A DNA stretch of 42,471 nucleotides from Chryseobacterium gleum (lineage in GTDB: Bacteria; Bacteroidota; Bacteroidia; Flavobacteriales_D; Crocinitomicaceae), in contig CAMDMY010000019.1 in assembly GCA_945902775.1 (NCBI GenBank), positions 1-42,471 of the forward strand, given 5' to 3'. This document shows positions 1 to 9,100 of the stretch, one piece after another. The position numbers and the translations under genes are program-made. The stretch's first letter is position 1, and every line of letters begins with the position of its first letter. The notes beneath the pieces are model-generated. The model was not told the origin of the DNA, ran no database searches, and was given only the letters and a program-made list of their open reading frames with translations.

Positions 1-18
1 GGCATGCCTTGTACCTAC
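1..18. repeat. Half of a palindromic intergenic element, cut by the window edge
   Basis: The window opens on the self-complementary core GGCATGCC (1-8), followed by TTGTACCTAC. The complete palindrome at 34950-35005 has the same core followed by TTACGCCTAC, so this is probably the right arm of a related element whose left arm lies outside the window. It lies just downstream of the dnaE stop on the minus strand, where a hairpin could act as a terminator. The left arm cannot be seen, so the call rests on similarity alone. Confidence 0.5.
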
Positions 19-35
19 AGACAAAATAATAAATT

Positions 36-3000
36 TCATTTAATCTCAAACTCCAAATTAAATTTCTTTAACTCGCTAAACAATTGATTGTTAGGGTCTA
101 TTTTAATCGATTTTGAAGGCATTTTTACCTCAACACCATCCAATCCATCATATATAGTAAAATGTAACGTACAATTACCCTCGTGCGCTAAAAGCAATTT
201 ATTTAAATCTGCAATTAAAATTTGATCTACTGCTTTTGAGTTTATTTTAATATGTAAACTGCTAGCTCTTTGTTCACGCAATCCTTGAAGCATATCGATT
301 GAATGAATCACAAATTCTAATTCAGACCTTCTTGGCGGGACTTCAATTCGTCCTTTGATTGCTAAAAATGCTCCTGGAGTTAAAAAATGCTTGAATTTCA
401 AATAGTTTTCTCTCCAAAGGAATAACTTATAAGAATCGGTGTAATCTTCAATCAACAACGTACCGAAAGGGTCTCCATTTTTAGTGAAACGATGTTCAGC
501 GTCAGAAACGGTAGCAGCAATTAATAATTCACGGTTTTTATTTGTATCCATATCGTTTAGCATTCCGATATTTCCGTTACAGAAAGAATCAATTTCAACT
601 CTAAAATCATCCAAAGGGTGACCAGAAATAAATATACCAATGACATCTTTTTCACGGTTCAATTTATAAATGCTTCCCCATTCTTCCGCTTTAGGAATTT
701 CAGGTTCAGGCATTTTAGTTCCTGTAGCTTCTCCAAACATTGAAACTTGTGATGAGTTCTCACTTTCTTGAAAACTTGCTCCAAATTTCATTACGTTTTC
801 AAGAAATAATCTTCCGTTGCTGTCTTCTTTGAAATATTGCGCTCTGTGAATGTTTTTAAATCCATCAAAACCACCTGCATAGGCTAAACTTTCGAATGCT
901 TTTTTAGTACAGATTCTCAAGTTAACACGTTTTGAAAATTCAAAAATTGAAAGATACGGTCCATTTTCATTTCGCTCATTGATAACAGCATCAACTGGCG
1001 CACTCCCCATTCCTTTAATTGCCCCTAAGCCAAAACGAATAGCTCCTTCTTTGTTTACAGTAAAATGGTAATTCGATTCGTTTACATCTGGTCCGAGTAC
1101 AGGAACACCCATTCTTTTACATTCCTCCATGAAAAACGTCACTTGCTTGATGTCGTTCATGTTGTTACTCAAAACCGAAGCCATATATTCAGCAGGATGA
1201 TTTGCTTTTAGATAAGCTGTTTGATAAGCAATCCAAGCATAACATGTTGAGTGAGATTTGTTAAAGGCATAAGAGGCAAATGCTTCCCAATCTTTCCAAA
1301 TTTTCTCTAGTTTTGTTACATCGTGACCTTTTTCTTTTCCTTTTTCCAAGAAAGAAGGCTTCATTTTATCAAGCGTCGGTCGGTCTTTTTTACCCATCGC
1401 TTTTCTCAATGTATCGGCTTCACCTTTCGTAAAACCAGCTAATTTTTGAGAAAGCAACATTACTTGCTCTTGATAAACGGTAATACCGTAAGTTTCTTTT
1501 AAGTATTCCTCGCAATCGTCGACATCATAAACAATTTCTTCTGTACCATGTTTACGTTTAATGAATGAAGGTATATAAGCAATTGGACCAGGACGATACA
1601 AGGCATTCATGGCAATTAAATCGGCAAAAACAGTCGGTTTTAATTCACGCATGTATTTTTGCATTCCGGGTGACTCATATTGGAAAATACCAACCGTTTC
1701 TCCTCTTTGGAATAATTCATATGTGTTCACATCATCAACTGGGAAATCGTCAGGAACTAAATCAATTCCAGCACGTTGCTTCACATTGTTGACAGCATGT
1801 TTGATTAATGTTAATGTTTTAAGACCTAAAAAGTCCATTTTTAGAAGTCCTGCAGACTCAGCAACAGAGTTATCATATTGCGTACAATACATCTCTGAAT
1901 CTTTAGCCAATGCAACTGGAACATAATCTGTTATATCTCCAGGAGTAATAATGACACCACAAGCGTGAATTCCAGTATTCCGAACAGAGCCTTCAATTTT
2001 TCGAGCTTGATTTAAAACTCTGCTTATAAGGTCATTACCATTCGAAATAGCTTTTAATTCATTTGCTTTATTGATGTCTTCTTGGTTGTTGTTAAAACGT
2101 TCAGCAATTTCTAAATCAGAGAATTTGAATAATTTAGCTAAAGAAATATCAGGAACTAATTTTGCCAATCTATCTGCTTCAGAAAGCGGTAAATCCATTA
2201 CCCTTGAAGCATCACGTATAGCTGATTTAGCAGCCATTGTACCATAGGTTATGATTTGAGCAACTTGATTCGCACCATATTTTTGAATTACCCATTCGAT
2301 AACACGTCCACGACCTTCATCATCAAAATCGATATCAATATCGGGCATCGATACACGGTCTGGATTAAGGAAACGCTCAAAAAGGAGATCGTAACGGATT
2401 GGGTCAACATTTGTAATTCCTGTACAATAGGCAACAACCGAACCAGCAGCAGAACCACGGCCTGGGCCTACCGAAACTCCCATATCGCGTGCAGCTTGAC
2501 AGAAATCTTGTACAATCAAAAAGTATCCAGGATAGCCCGTTTTAGCAACTGTAGCAAGTTCAAAATCAATTCGTTCTCTTATTTCCTCTGTGATTTCAGG
2601 GTAACGTTTATCAGCTCCAACATAGGTTAAATGACGTAAGTAATTATTCTCACCTCGTTTTCCTCCATCTACATCATCTTCAGTGTCTTTGAATTCTTCA
2701 GGAATGTCGTAAGCAGGTAAAAGTACATCACGAGCCAATCCGTAATGTTCACATTTATCGACTATTTCTTGAGTCGATTCAATTGCTTCAGGTAAATCAA
2801 GAAATAGTTCCTTCATTTCGTCGCTCGATTTGAAGTAATATTCCTGATTATCAAGACCATATCTAAATCCTCTACCACGACCTTTAGGAGTAGAAACCAA
2901 TTCGTTATCTTTAACACACAACAAAACATCATGTGATTCAGAATCTATTTTTTCAGCATAATACGTATTGTTAGAGGCAACTAATTTTACATTGTTTTTA

Positions 3001-4400
3001 GTAGCTAAACGAATCAAAGCCTCATTGACACGATTTTCATCTTCCTGACCATGACGCATGATTTCGATATAGAAATCGTCGTTGAATTGAGATTTCCACC
3101 AAATTAATGCTTCTTCTGCTTGATTTTCACCTACATTTAAGATGAGGTTAGGAATTTCCCCGTATAAATTTCCAGAAAGACAAATTAAATCCGCCTTGTA
3201 TTTTTCAACTGCTGCTTTATCAATTCTTGGAACATAATAGAATCCATCTGTAAAAGCCATTGAAGACAATTTTACTAGATTCTGGTATCCATTTTTATTT
3301 TTCGCTAACAAGACAACTTGGTATCCATTGTCTTTGTTCTTTTTATCAGTTAAATCTTTACAAACATTGAATTCACAACCAATAATCGGCAGGATTTCTT
3401 TTTTGGTAAATTCTACACCATCTTTTAATGCTTTTTCTCTTTCTTCTTTTACTCCTTTGTTATAATTCGTAATCGCTTTTTCAAAGTGAAAGGCAGCATA
3501 CATATTTCCAGAATCGGTTAATGCAACTGACGGCATATTTAATGAAGCCGCTTTATTCACCAAACTACTCACGTTGATGGTAGATTGGAGAATCGAAAAA
3601 GAAGTATGATTATGTAAATGCGAAAAAGTAACGGCATCCAAACGAGATCTAGATTCACTAATATCTATTGTCGGAATATCAGTTTGAGGTACATCTTTTT
3701 CTTTTAATTTTTCACTTGCTTCTTTTAGATTGATGTGTTTTAAACCAATATTTTGAATCGTATTTGGATTCGCATGTTTGAAGTTGTGAAGATAGACTTC
3801 CTCTTGTTGTAGTTTTTCTAAACTGAAAGAATCAATTCTAATTAACTCGAAAAAACAACGAGTAGTTGCTTCAACATCGGCAGTGGCATTGTGTGCTTCG
3901 CCGAATGGAGTTCCGAAAAGTTTTTGATGTAATTCTGTTAAAGTTGGAAGTTTCCATTTTCCACCTCGACCACCAGGAATTTGACACATTGTAGCGGTAA
4001 CTTCTGTACACGTATCTAAAACTGGCATCGAAGCCATCGGTGAGTCTATTCCTTTTCTTACAAACTCACAGCCTAAAATGTTTACATCGAATCCAACGTT
4101 TTGTCCAACAACAAATTTAGCTTTTTCAAGAGCGATATTGAATTCATTTAAAACCATTTCTAGGTCAGCACCAAGCTCATCAGCTAATGCGGTAGAAATT
4201 CCATGAATACGTTCAGCATCATACGGAATATCATATCCTTCAGGTTTAATTAGATAATCTTTCTGTTCGAGAAGATTACCCATATCATCATGTAATTGCC
4301 AAGCAATTTGAACCGCACGAGGCCAATTGTCAGTATCCGTTATCGGAGCATTCCAATTACGAGGTAAACCTGTTGTTTCGGTATCAAATATTATATACAT
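36..4400 (-). CDS. dnaE: DNA polymerase III subunit alpha with fused N-terminal 3'-5' exonuclease
   Basis: Catalytic subunit of the replicative polymerase, 1454 aa. A DnaQ-like DEDDh exonuclease comes first: D6 and E8 in FDTETTG, D105 in VGFDVNIL, H170 and D175 in EAHNATAD. A PHP domain starts near residue 259 with HLHNH (261-265). The polymerase core follows, with GPGRGSAAGS (645-654) and the palm aspartate cluster PDIDIDF (686-692), and the C-terminal third carries the OB-fold and tail region. E. coli DnaE is about 1160 aa; the extra length is the exonuclease plus a linker (about 195-255). Proofreading and synthesis are therefore on one chain, an arrangement found in Bacteroidota. The stop is TGA at 36-38. 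Downstream of accC on the same strand with 115 bp between, so co-transcription is possible. Confidence 0.97.
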   Translation of the reverse strand: MYIIFDTETTGLPRNWNAPITDTDNWPRAVQIAWQLHDDMGNLLEQKDYLIKPEGYDIPYDAERIHGISTALADELGADLEMVLNEFNIALEKAKFVVGQNVGFDVNILGCEFVRKGIDSPMASMPVLDTCTEVTATMCQIPGGRGGKWKLPTLTELHQKLFGTPFGEAHNATADVEATTRCFFELIRIDSFSLEKLQQEEVYLHNFKHANPNTIQNIGLKHINLKEASEKLKEKDVPQTDIPTIDISESRSRLDAVTFSHLHNHTSFSILQSTINVSSLVNKAASLNMPSVALTDSGNMYAAFHFEKAITNYNKGVKEEREKALKDGVEFTKKEILPIIGCEFNVCKDLTDKKNKDNGYQVVLLAKNKNGYQNLVKLSSMAFTDGFYYVPRIDKAAVEKYKADLICLSGNLYGEIPNLILNVGENQAEEALIWWKSQFNDDFYIEIMRHGQEDENRVNEALIRLATKNNVKLVASNNTYYAEKIDSESHDVLLCVKDNELVSTPKGRGRGFRYGLDNQEYYFKSSDEMKELFLDLPEAIESTQEIVDKCEHYGLARDVLLPAYDIPEEFKDTEDDVDGGKRGENNYLRHLTYVGADKRYPEITEEIRERIDFELATVAKTGYPGYFLIVQDFCQAARDMGVSVGPGRGSAAGSVVAYCTGITNVDPIRYDLLFERFLNPDRVSMPDIDIDFDDEGRGRVIEWVIQKYGANQVAQIITYGTMAAKSAIRDASRVMDLPLSEADRLAKLVPDISLAKLFKFSDLEIAERFNNNQEDINKANELKAISNGNDLISRVLNQARKIEGSVRNTGIHACGVIITPGDITDYVPVALAKDSEMYCTQYDNSVAESAGLLKMDFLGLKTLTLIKHAVNNVKQRAGIDLVPDDFPVDDVNTYELFQRGETVGIFQYESPGMQKYMRELKPTVFADLIAMNALYRPGPIAYIPSFIKRKHGTEEIVYDVDDCEEYLKETYGITVYQEQVMLLSQKLAGFTKGEADTLRKAMGKKDRPTLDKMKPSFLEKGKEKGHDVTKLEKIWKDWEAFASYAFNKSHSTCYAWIAYQTAYLKANHPAEYMASVLSNNMNDIKQVTFFMEECKRMGVPVLGPDVNESNYHFTVNKEGAIRFGLGAIKGMGSAPVDAVINERNENGPYLSIFEFSKRVNLRICTKKAFESLAYAGGFDGFKNIHRAQYFKEDSNGRLFLENVMKFGASFQESENSSQVSMFGEATGTKMPEPEIPKAEEWGSIYKLNREKDVIGIFISGHPLDDFRVEIDSFCNGNIGMLNDMDTNKNRELLIAATVSDAEHRFTKNGDPFGTLLIEDYTDSYKLFLWRENYLKFKHFLTPGAFLAIKGRIEVPPRRSELEFVIHSIDMLQGLREQRASSLHIKINSKAVDQILIADLNKLLLAHEGNCTLHFTIYDGLDGVEVKMPSKSIKIDPNNQLFSELKKFNLEFEIK

Positions 4401-4403
4401 TAC

Positions 4404-4512
4404 TTTTAGATATTAGATATTTAGACATTAGATAGTAGACCAGTTCACTTTACTTTTCAACGAATGAAATTCGGAAAAGTCTAATGTCTAAAATCTAAAA
4501 ATCTATTGTCTT
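4404..4512. repeat. Intergenic inverted repeat built of TCTAATG/TCTAAAA-type words
   Basis: The 115-bp gap between accC and dnaE is almost entirely repeat. TTTAGACATTAGA (4420-4432) and TCTAATGTCTAAA (4480-4492) are a perfect 13-bp inverted repeat with 47 bases between, and flanking TAGAT/ATCTA words extend it imperfectly. The same words recur in the gaps before accA and before rpsF. No promoter of the TAnnTTTG type for dnaE is visible here. A hairpin in the accC-dnaE transcript is plausible; its role is unknown. Confidence 0.75.
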
Positions 4513-4515
4513 ATT

Positions 4516-6000
4516 TTATGCTCTAGTATTAATCCAAGAACTTGTAATTTCTCTTGAAGCAAATTCTTTTTTGTTTCTTTCTTTGATTGAATCCCAAATT
4601 TCATCTATACCGTGAGAAAGAGCCTCTTTTTCCTCTTCCATAGCAGTATACATAATTCTAGGATCTTCGAAATAATGTTTCACGAAATTCGTATCAAAAT
4701 CTCCGCTAATAAAGGCAGGATGTTTTAATACATATTTTCCGAAATCAAGTGTTGTTTTCACACCAGAAATTTGATATTCATCGATTGCTACAAGTGTACG
4801 TTTAATGGCATCTTCTCTTGTTTTTCCCCAAACAACTAATTTCGCAATCATTGGATCGTAATAAATTGGAATATCCATTCCTTCCAAGAAAGCATCGTCA
4901 ACACGAACACTTCTTCCAGTTGGTATTCTATATCTGTCCAATCTTCCAATATCAGGAGTAAAGCCGTTCAAAGTATCTTCAGCATATACTCGAACTTCAA
5001 TCGCATGACCGTGAATTTGTAATTCATCTTGTAATTTTGGTAAATTCTCACCTCTAGCGACTCTAATTTGCCATTCTACTAAATCAAGTTTTGTAATCTC
5101 TTCAGTTACAGGGTGTTCTACTTGAAGACGTGTATTCATTTCTAAGAAGTAGAATTTTTTATCCGCATCCACTAGGAATTCAACCGTACCTGCACCTTCG
5201 TAATTACATGCTTTACAAACAGCAACAGCAGCTTCTCCCATTTCTTTTCTCAACTCGGGAGTTAATAATGCACTTGGAGCTTCTTCTACAACTTTTTGGT
5301 GACGTCTTTGAATTGAGCATTCTCGTTCAAATAAATAAACTGTATTTCCAGTTCTATCAGCAAATACTTGAATTTCAATATGACGTGGTTTTGTAACAAA
5401 TTTTTCAATGAAAACAGCATCATCACCAAAAGATGAACGTGCTTCGTTTTGCGCTAATTTCATCTGATCAATAAATTCAGCAGAATTTTCTACTAAACGC
5501 ATTCCTTTTCCTCCACCACCAGCAGAAGCTTTGATAAGGATCGGATAACCAACTTCTTCAGCAACCTTAATTGCTTCATTTACATCGGTAATAGCGTGGT
5601 CAACACCCGGAACTAAAGGAACACCAAAATCTTTAACTGCTTGTTTAGCACTTAATTTATCTCCCATTACTTCCATTGCTTCAGGAGATGGACCTATAAA
5701 GATCATCCCAGCTTCTTTTACTTTTCTTGCGAAACCTGCATTTTCAGATAAGAAACCATATCCAGGGTGAATTCCATCAACACCTAATTCTTTACAATAT
5801 TGAAGAATTAAATCTTGTTTTAAATAACTTTCAGAAGAGGGACTTTCACCAACATAGACAGCTTCATCAGCTTCTAAAACATGAGGAGCATTTCTGTCAG
5901 AATCTGAATAAATAGCAACACTTGCAATATTCATTTTTTTTAGAGTTCTAATAACTCTTCTAGCAATTTCCCCTCTGTTGGCAATAAGAACTTTTTTCAT
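4516..6000 (-). CDS. accC: Biotin carboxylase subunit of acetyl-CoA (or propionyl-CoA) carboxylase
   Basis: ATP-dependent carboxylation of biotin on the carrier protein, the first half-reaction of acyl-CoA carboxylase. 494 aa. The N-terminal biotin carboxylase fold opens KKVLIANRGEIA. The ATP-grasp domain has the glycine loop GGGGKGMR (161-168), ERECSIQRRHQKV (226-238) and the metal/ATP and catalytic segment EMNTRLQVEH (287-296). It is about 45 residues longer than E. coli AccC, with a charged helical tail (about 450-494). There is no biotin carrier (accB) or carboxyltransferase gene beside it; accA lies about 12 kb away on the other strand. Stand-alone biotin carboxylases of this length also serve propionyl-CoA carboxylases, so substrate assignment is open. 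A good promoter lies 68 bp upstream. Confidence 0.85.
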   Translation of the reverse strand: MKKVLIANRGEIARRVIRTLKKMNIASVAIYSDSDRNAPHVLEADEAVYVGESPSSESYLKQDLILQYCKELGVDGIHPGYGFLSENAGFARKVKEAGMIFIGPSPEAMEVMGDKLSAKQAVKDFGVPLVPGVDHAITDVNEAIKVAEEVGYPILIKASAGGGGKGMRLVENSAEFIDQMKLAQNEARSSFGDDAVFIEKFVTKPRHIEIQVFADRTGNTVYLFERECSIQRRHQKVVEEAPSALLTPELRKEMGEAAVAVCKACNYEGAGTVEFLVDADKKFYFLEMNTRLQVEHPVTEEITKLDLVEWQIRVARGENLPKLQDELQIHGHAIEVRVYAEDTLNGFTPDIGRLDRYRIPTGRSVRVDDAFLEGMDIPIYYDPMIAKLVVWGKTREDAIKRTLVAIDEYQISGVKTTLDFGKYVLKHPAFISGDFDTNFVKHYFEDPRIMYTAMEEEKEALSHGIDEIWDSIKERNKKEFASREITSSWINTRA

Positions 6001-6067
6001 AATCTAATTAATTCATTTATAGTTAATTGCGTAACAATTAAACGAGTGTATAATTTATTTTTATATA

Positions 6068-6098
6068 CAAAAATAATTAAAAGGAATTCAGAATCAAA
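6068..6098 (-). promoter_or_regulatory. Bacteroidota-type promoter for accC
   Basis: Reading the minus strand, TTTG (6098-6095) is followed after 19 bases by TATTTTTG (6075-6068), matching the -33 TTTG and -7 TAnnTTTG pattern. It sits 68 bp before the ATG at 6000 and suggests that accC is transcribed independently of tamB. Confidence 0.6.
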
Positions 6099-6131
6099 AT
6101 GGAGTTTTTAGCATTTTTGAACAAAGAATGT

Positions 6132-9100
6132 TTACTTAAAAAAGAGACGTTTATTCTTTGTATTCAATGGGGTAGAAGGTAAATAATTATAAGAAGGTAC
6201 AGGTTTACTATTTTTCTTTTTATTAGTTTTCATTTTTTTATTTCCTTTTGATCTAAAAACATCCAGAAAGTATTGATATACTTTGAAATTTTTGAAAGAA
6301 TTAAATTCTTCTTGGTATTGAATTCCAGCTCCTTGTGTAAATAATGCCGTGTTATTTGAATAAATTCTATTTTGGTTGGATTCGTTAAATATATTTACTT
6401 TAAATGTTCCTGCATCATTCAATTTATATTCTAAATTCACATCTCCAATTGGTAGGTTTTTGTTGTTGTAACTACTTGCTCCCGTATTTTCAACGCCAAA
6501 ATTCCCTTTTAAAATAAGTTTATCGCCATAAAAACCTTTGGTAATTCCAACCGAGTAAGAGGTGCCTAGAGTTAAATTATTTTTATCTAAACCAACATTT
6601 AGTTTATAATCTTTCGATACTTGAGAAAGCATGGAATTTATTTTACTTTGAGCAATATCTAAAGCAGCACTACTTCCACCACCACCTGTAGCATTTACTT
6701 GACCGTCAATTGGTTGGAATTTTTTAAATAACAATAAAGAGAAAAATTCTCTATTTAATAAATCTCTATCACTTTTGATTCTATTTAATAATGATTGTTC
6801 AGCTTCGTTTGTTTTTGCAGCTTGAATATCAAAAGAGATAGTGGGTTTTAGAAGGGATTCTGTTAAGTTTAAATAACATTTAATCTCTTGATTTCCAGTA
6901 CCTGTACTAGAGCTTGTATTCTGAAGTGTTGAAATTTCATTCAGATTTGCATTTACTTTATAGAAACATTTTAAATCTAACATAGCATTGTATGGATCTC
7001 CTGTCCATGTTACAGTTCCATTTTCTTGAATTATAAATTCTTGATTAATCGGACGCATAACGAAATTATATTTCCCTTCTTTAACTTTGAAAGACCCATT
7101 TAATGTCAAATCATTTAAATTATCAAGTGCTAGATTAATTTCTCCGTTACCTCGCGCGAAAATTTCATCTTCCGTTTTATCGTCCAAAATGATTTTTATT
7201 TCAGCTTCAGGAGTTACAACAAAATTCATTTTTAAATCAATGCCTGTAAAATCAAATTTTGGATCTGCAATTTTTTCAGTCGAATCTTTAATCGATTTAA
7301 ATGAAATGAAGCTTTCTTCTTCATCAATATCTTCCATTCCATACATAGGGAAGTTAACTTTTGTGCCTTGTTCTGTTTTTACGTTTACATCAATTGATAA
7401 GTTGTCTGAATAACCTGAAAGTTCGACAATTCCTGTACCATATCCTTTTCCATAATAAACATTTTCTTTGTTATAAGAAGTGTTCATCATCAAAAAGCGG
7501 TCTAGTGGTTGAATATTTCCAGGAGCAAAACCACTTCTATTTCCATTGTCTTCGAGATTGAAAACTAAGTCGTAATTCCAATCATAATAACCTTTGTGAT
7601 AGACCGATCCGATAATAGAACCTGTATTTCCTTCTTCATCAGTTAAAGGCATATTGTTTATATAAAACCCATACTCATCAGCAGTTATATTTCCCTCTAC
7701 TTTATAATTGACATTTAGCAACTCTAAACGTGCTTCACCATTCGATAAATGAACATTTCCATCAAGTTTTGGCGAATCCAAAGATCCATTTACTTTAATT
7801 TGACCTGAAATATTTCCTTTCATGTTGTTTAATATTTCTGGGTCAACAAATGCATTAACAAACTGTAAGTCAGTATTATCGAATGTTACGTTAAAATCTA
7901 AATTATTTGCCTTTCCAATTAAATATTGACCATTAAATCCAAATGTTTCATTATTAGCATAAATCAAATCTCCAGACATCCCGATACTATTATTCGAATT
8001 AATCCACTGAGACTGAAGAAAAATATCACCAATTTCTTTTTGATTGATATATAAATCTTGAATATTTGCATCCCCAACATAGGTTAAATTTGTATAAGGG
8101 TTTGATAAATAACCCCATCCATTTACTAGTCCTTTCAGTTGGATGTCGGTACTAATTAGAGAACTGAAGTCATCAAGTTTAAAATCATTTAATTTAAAAT
8201 TTAATTGATCTTCATTTCGTTTTGAAATACGACCATCTATAGAAAGATATTGTCGTTCACGTTCGAGAAGAAAATGACCTATATCAATAGTGCTACCATC
8301 GATTGAGATTGCTGATTTATTCACTACATCCCATTTTTTTTCTTTCAATGAGAAGTAGGAAGGTAATAATGTAATATTGTATTTATCTAGACCTAAAACG
8401 GATGTATTCCATTCAATTGTAGACTCATTTTTAGTAGCTGGATTCCAATTTAATTTTGAATATAAAATATCCTTATTTCCATTTAATTTGAAGGTTAAAT
8501 TTTTGACATTAATAGAATCATTCAAGTTAAAAGATTGAATTGAATAATTGGCATCAATGTTTTTCGCATTCATTAATTGAAGAACATTTACATTTTCAAA
8601 TTTCATGTCTTTGAATAAGATTGAATTTGAAGTTATTTTCATAGAAGCATCTTCACTCAGGCCATTATAAAAGCCTTCTATTTTAGTTTTAGGGGCAATT
8701 TTAAAATCAGGTAATAATACACTAAGTAACTCATTTAATTCATTCGTTTCAATTGAATATTTAAAATTATTCGTAGTCCTCAATTTATTTTTTTTACTTA
8801 TTTTTTTGATAGGTATGATAGCTGGAAAAAGTTTACTTACCTGATTTTCAAAATCATATATAATTGTGTTAAAGTCTACTTTTCCAATAAAGGAAGCTGT
8901 GCCTAATTTACTCTTAATAGAAAGTAAGTCTTCTATTGAATTTCTGTTTATTAGTATTTGAAGGGAAGGAATATCGAAATTTTTATTTTCTTCTGAATAA
9001 TTTAGTTCATTTATTTTAATCGATCCAGAAATATTATTTGAATGATTTCCAATTAAGTCAATTTTAAATTTTGAAGACAAAGAACTATTTTTAATATTAG

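Noticed and set aside
1565-2630. Plus-strand ORFs of 75-124 codons inside dnaE
   Set aside because: They are antisense shadows of the dnaE reading frame, with no recognisable family, promoter or start context.
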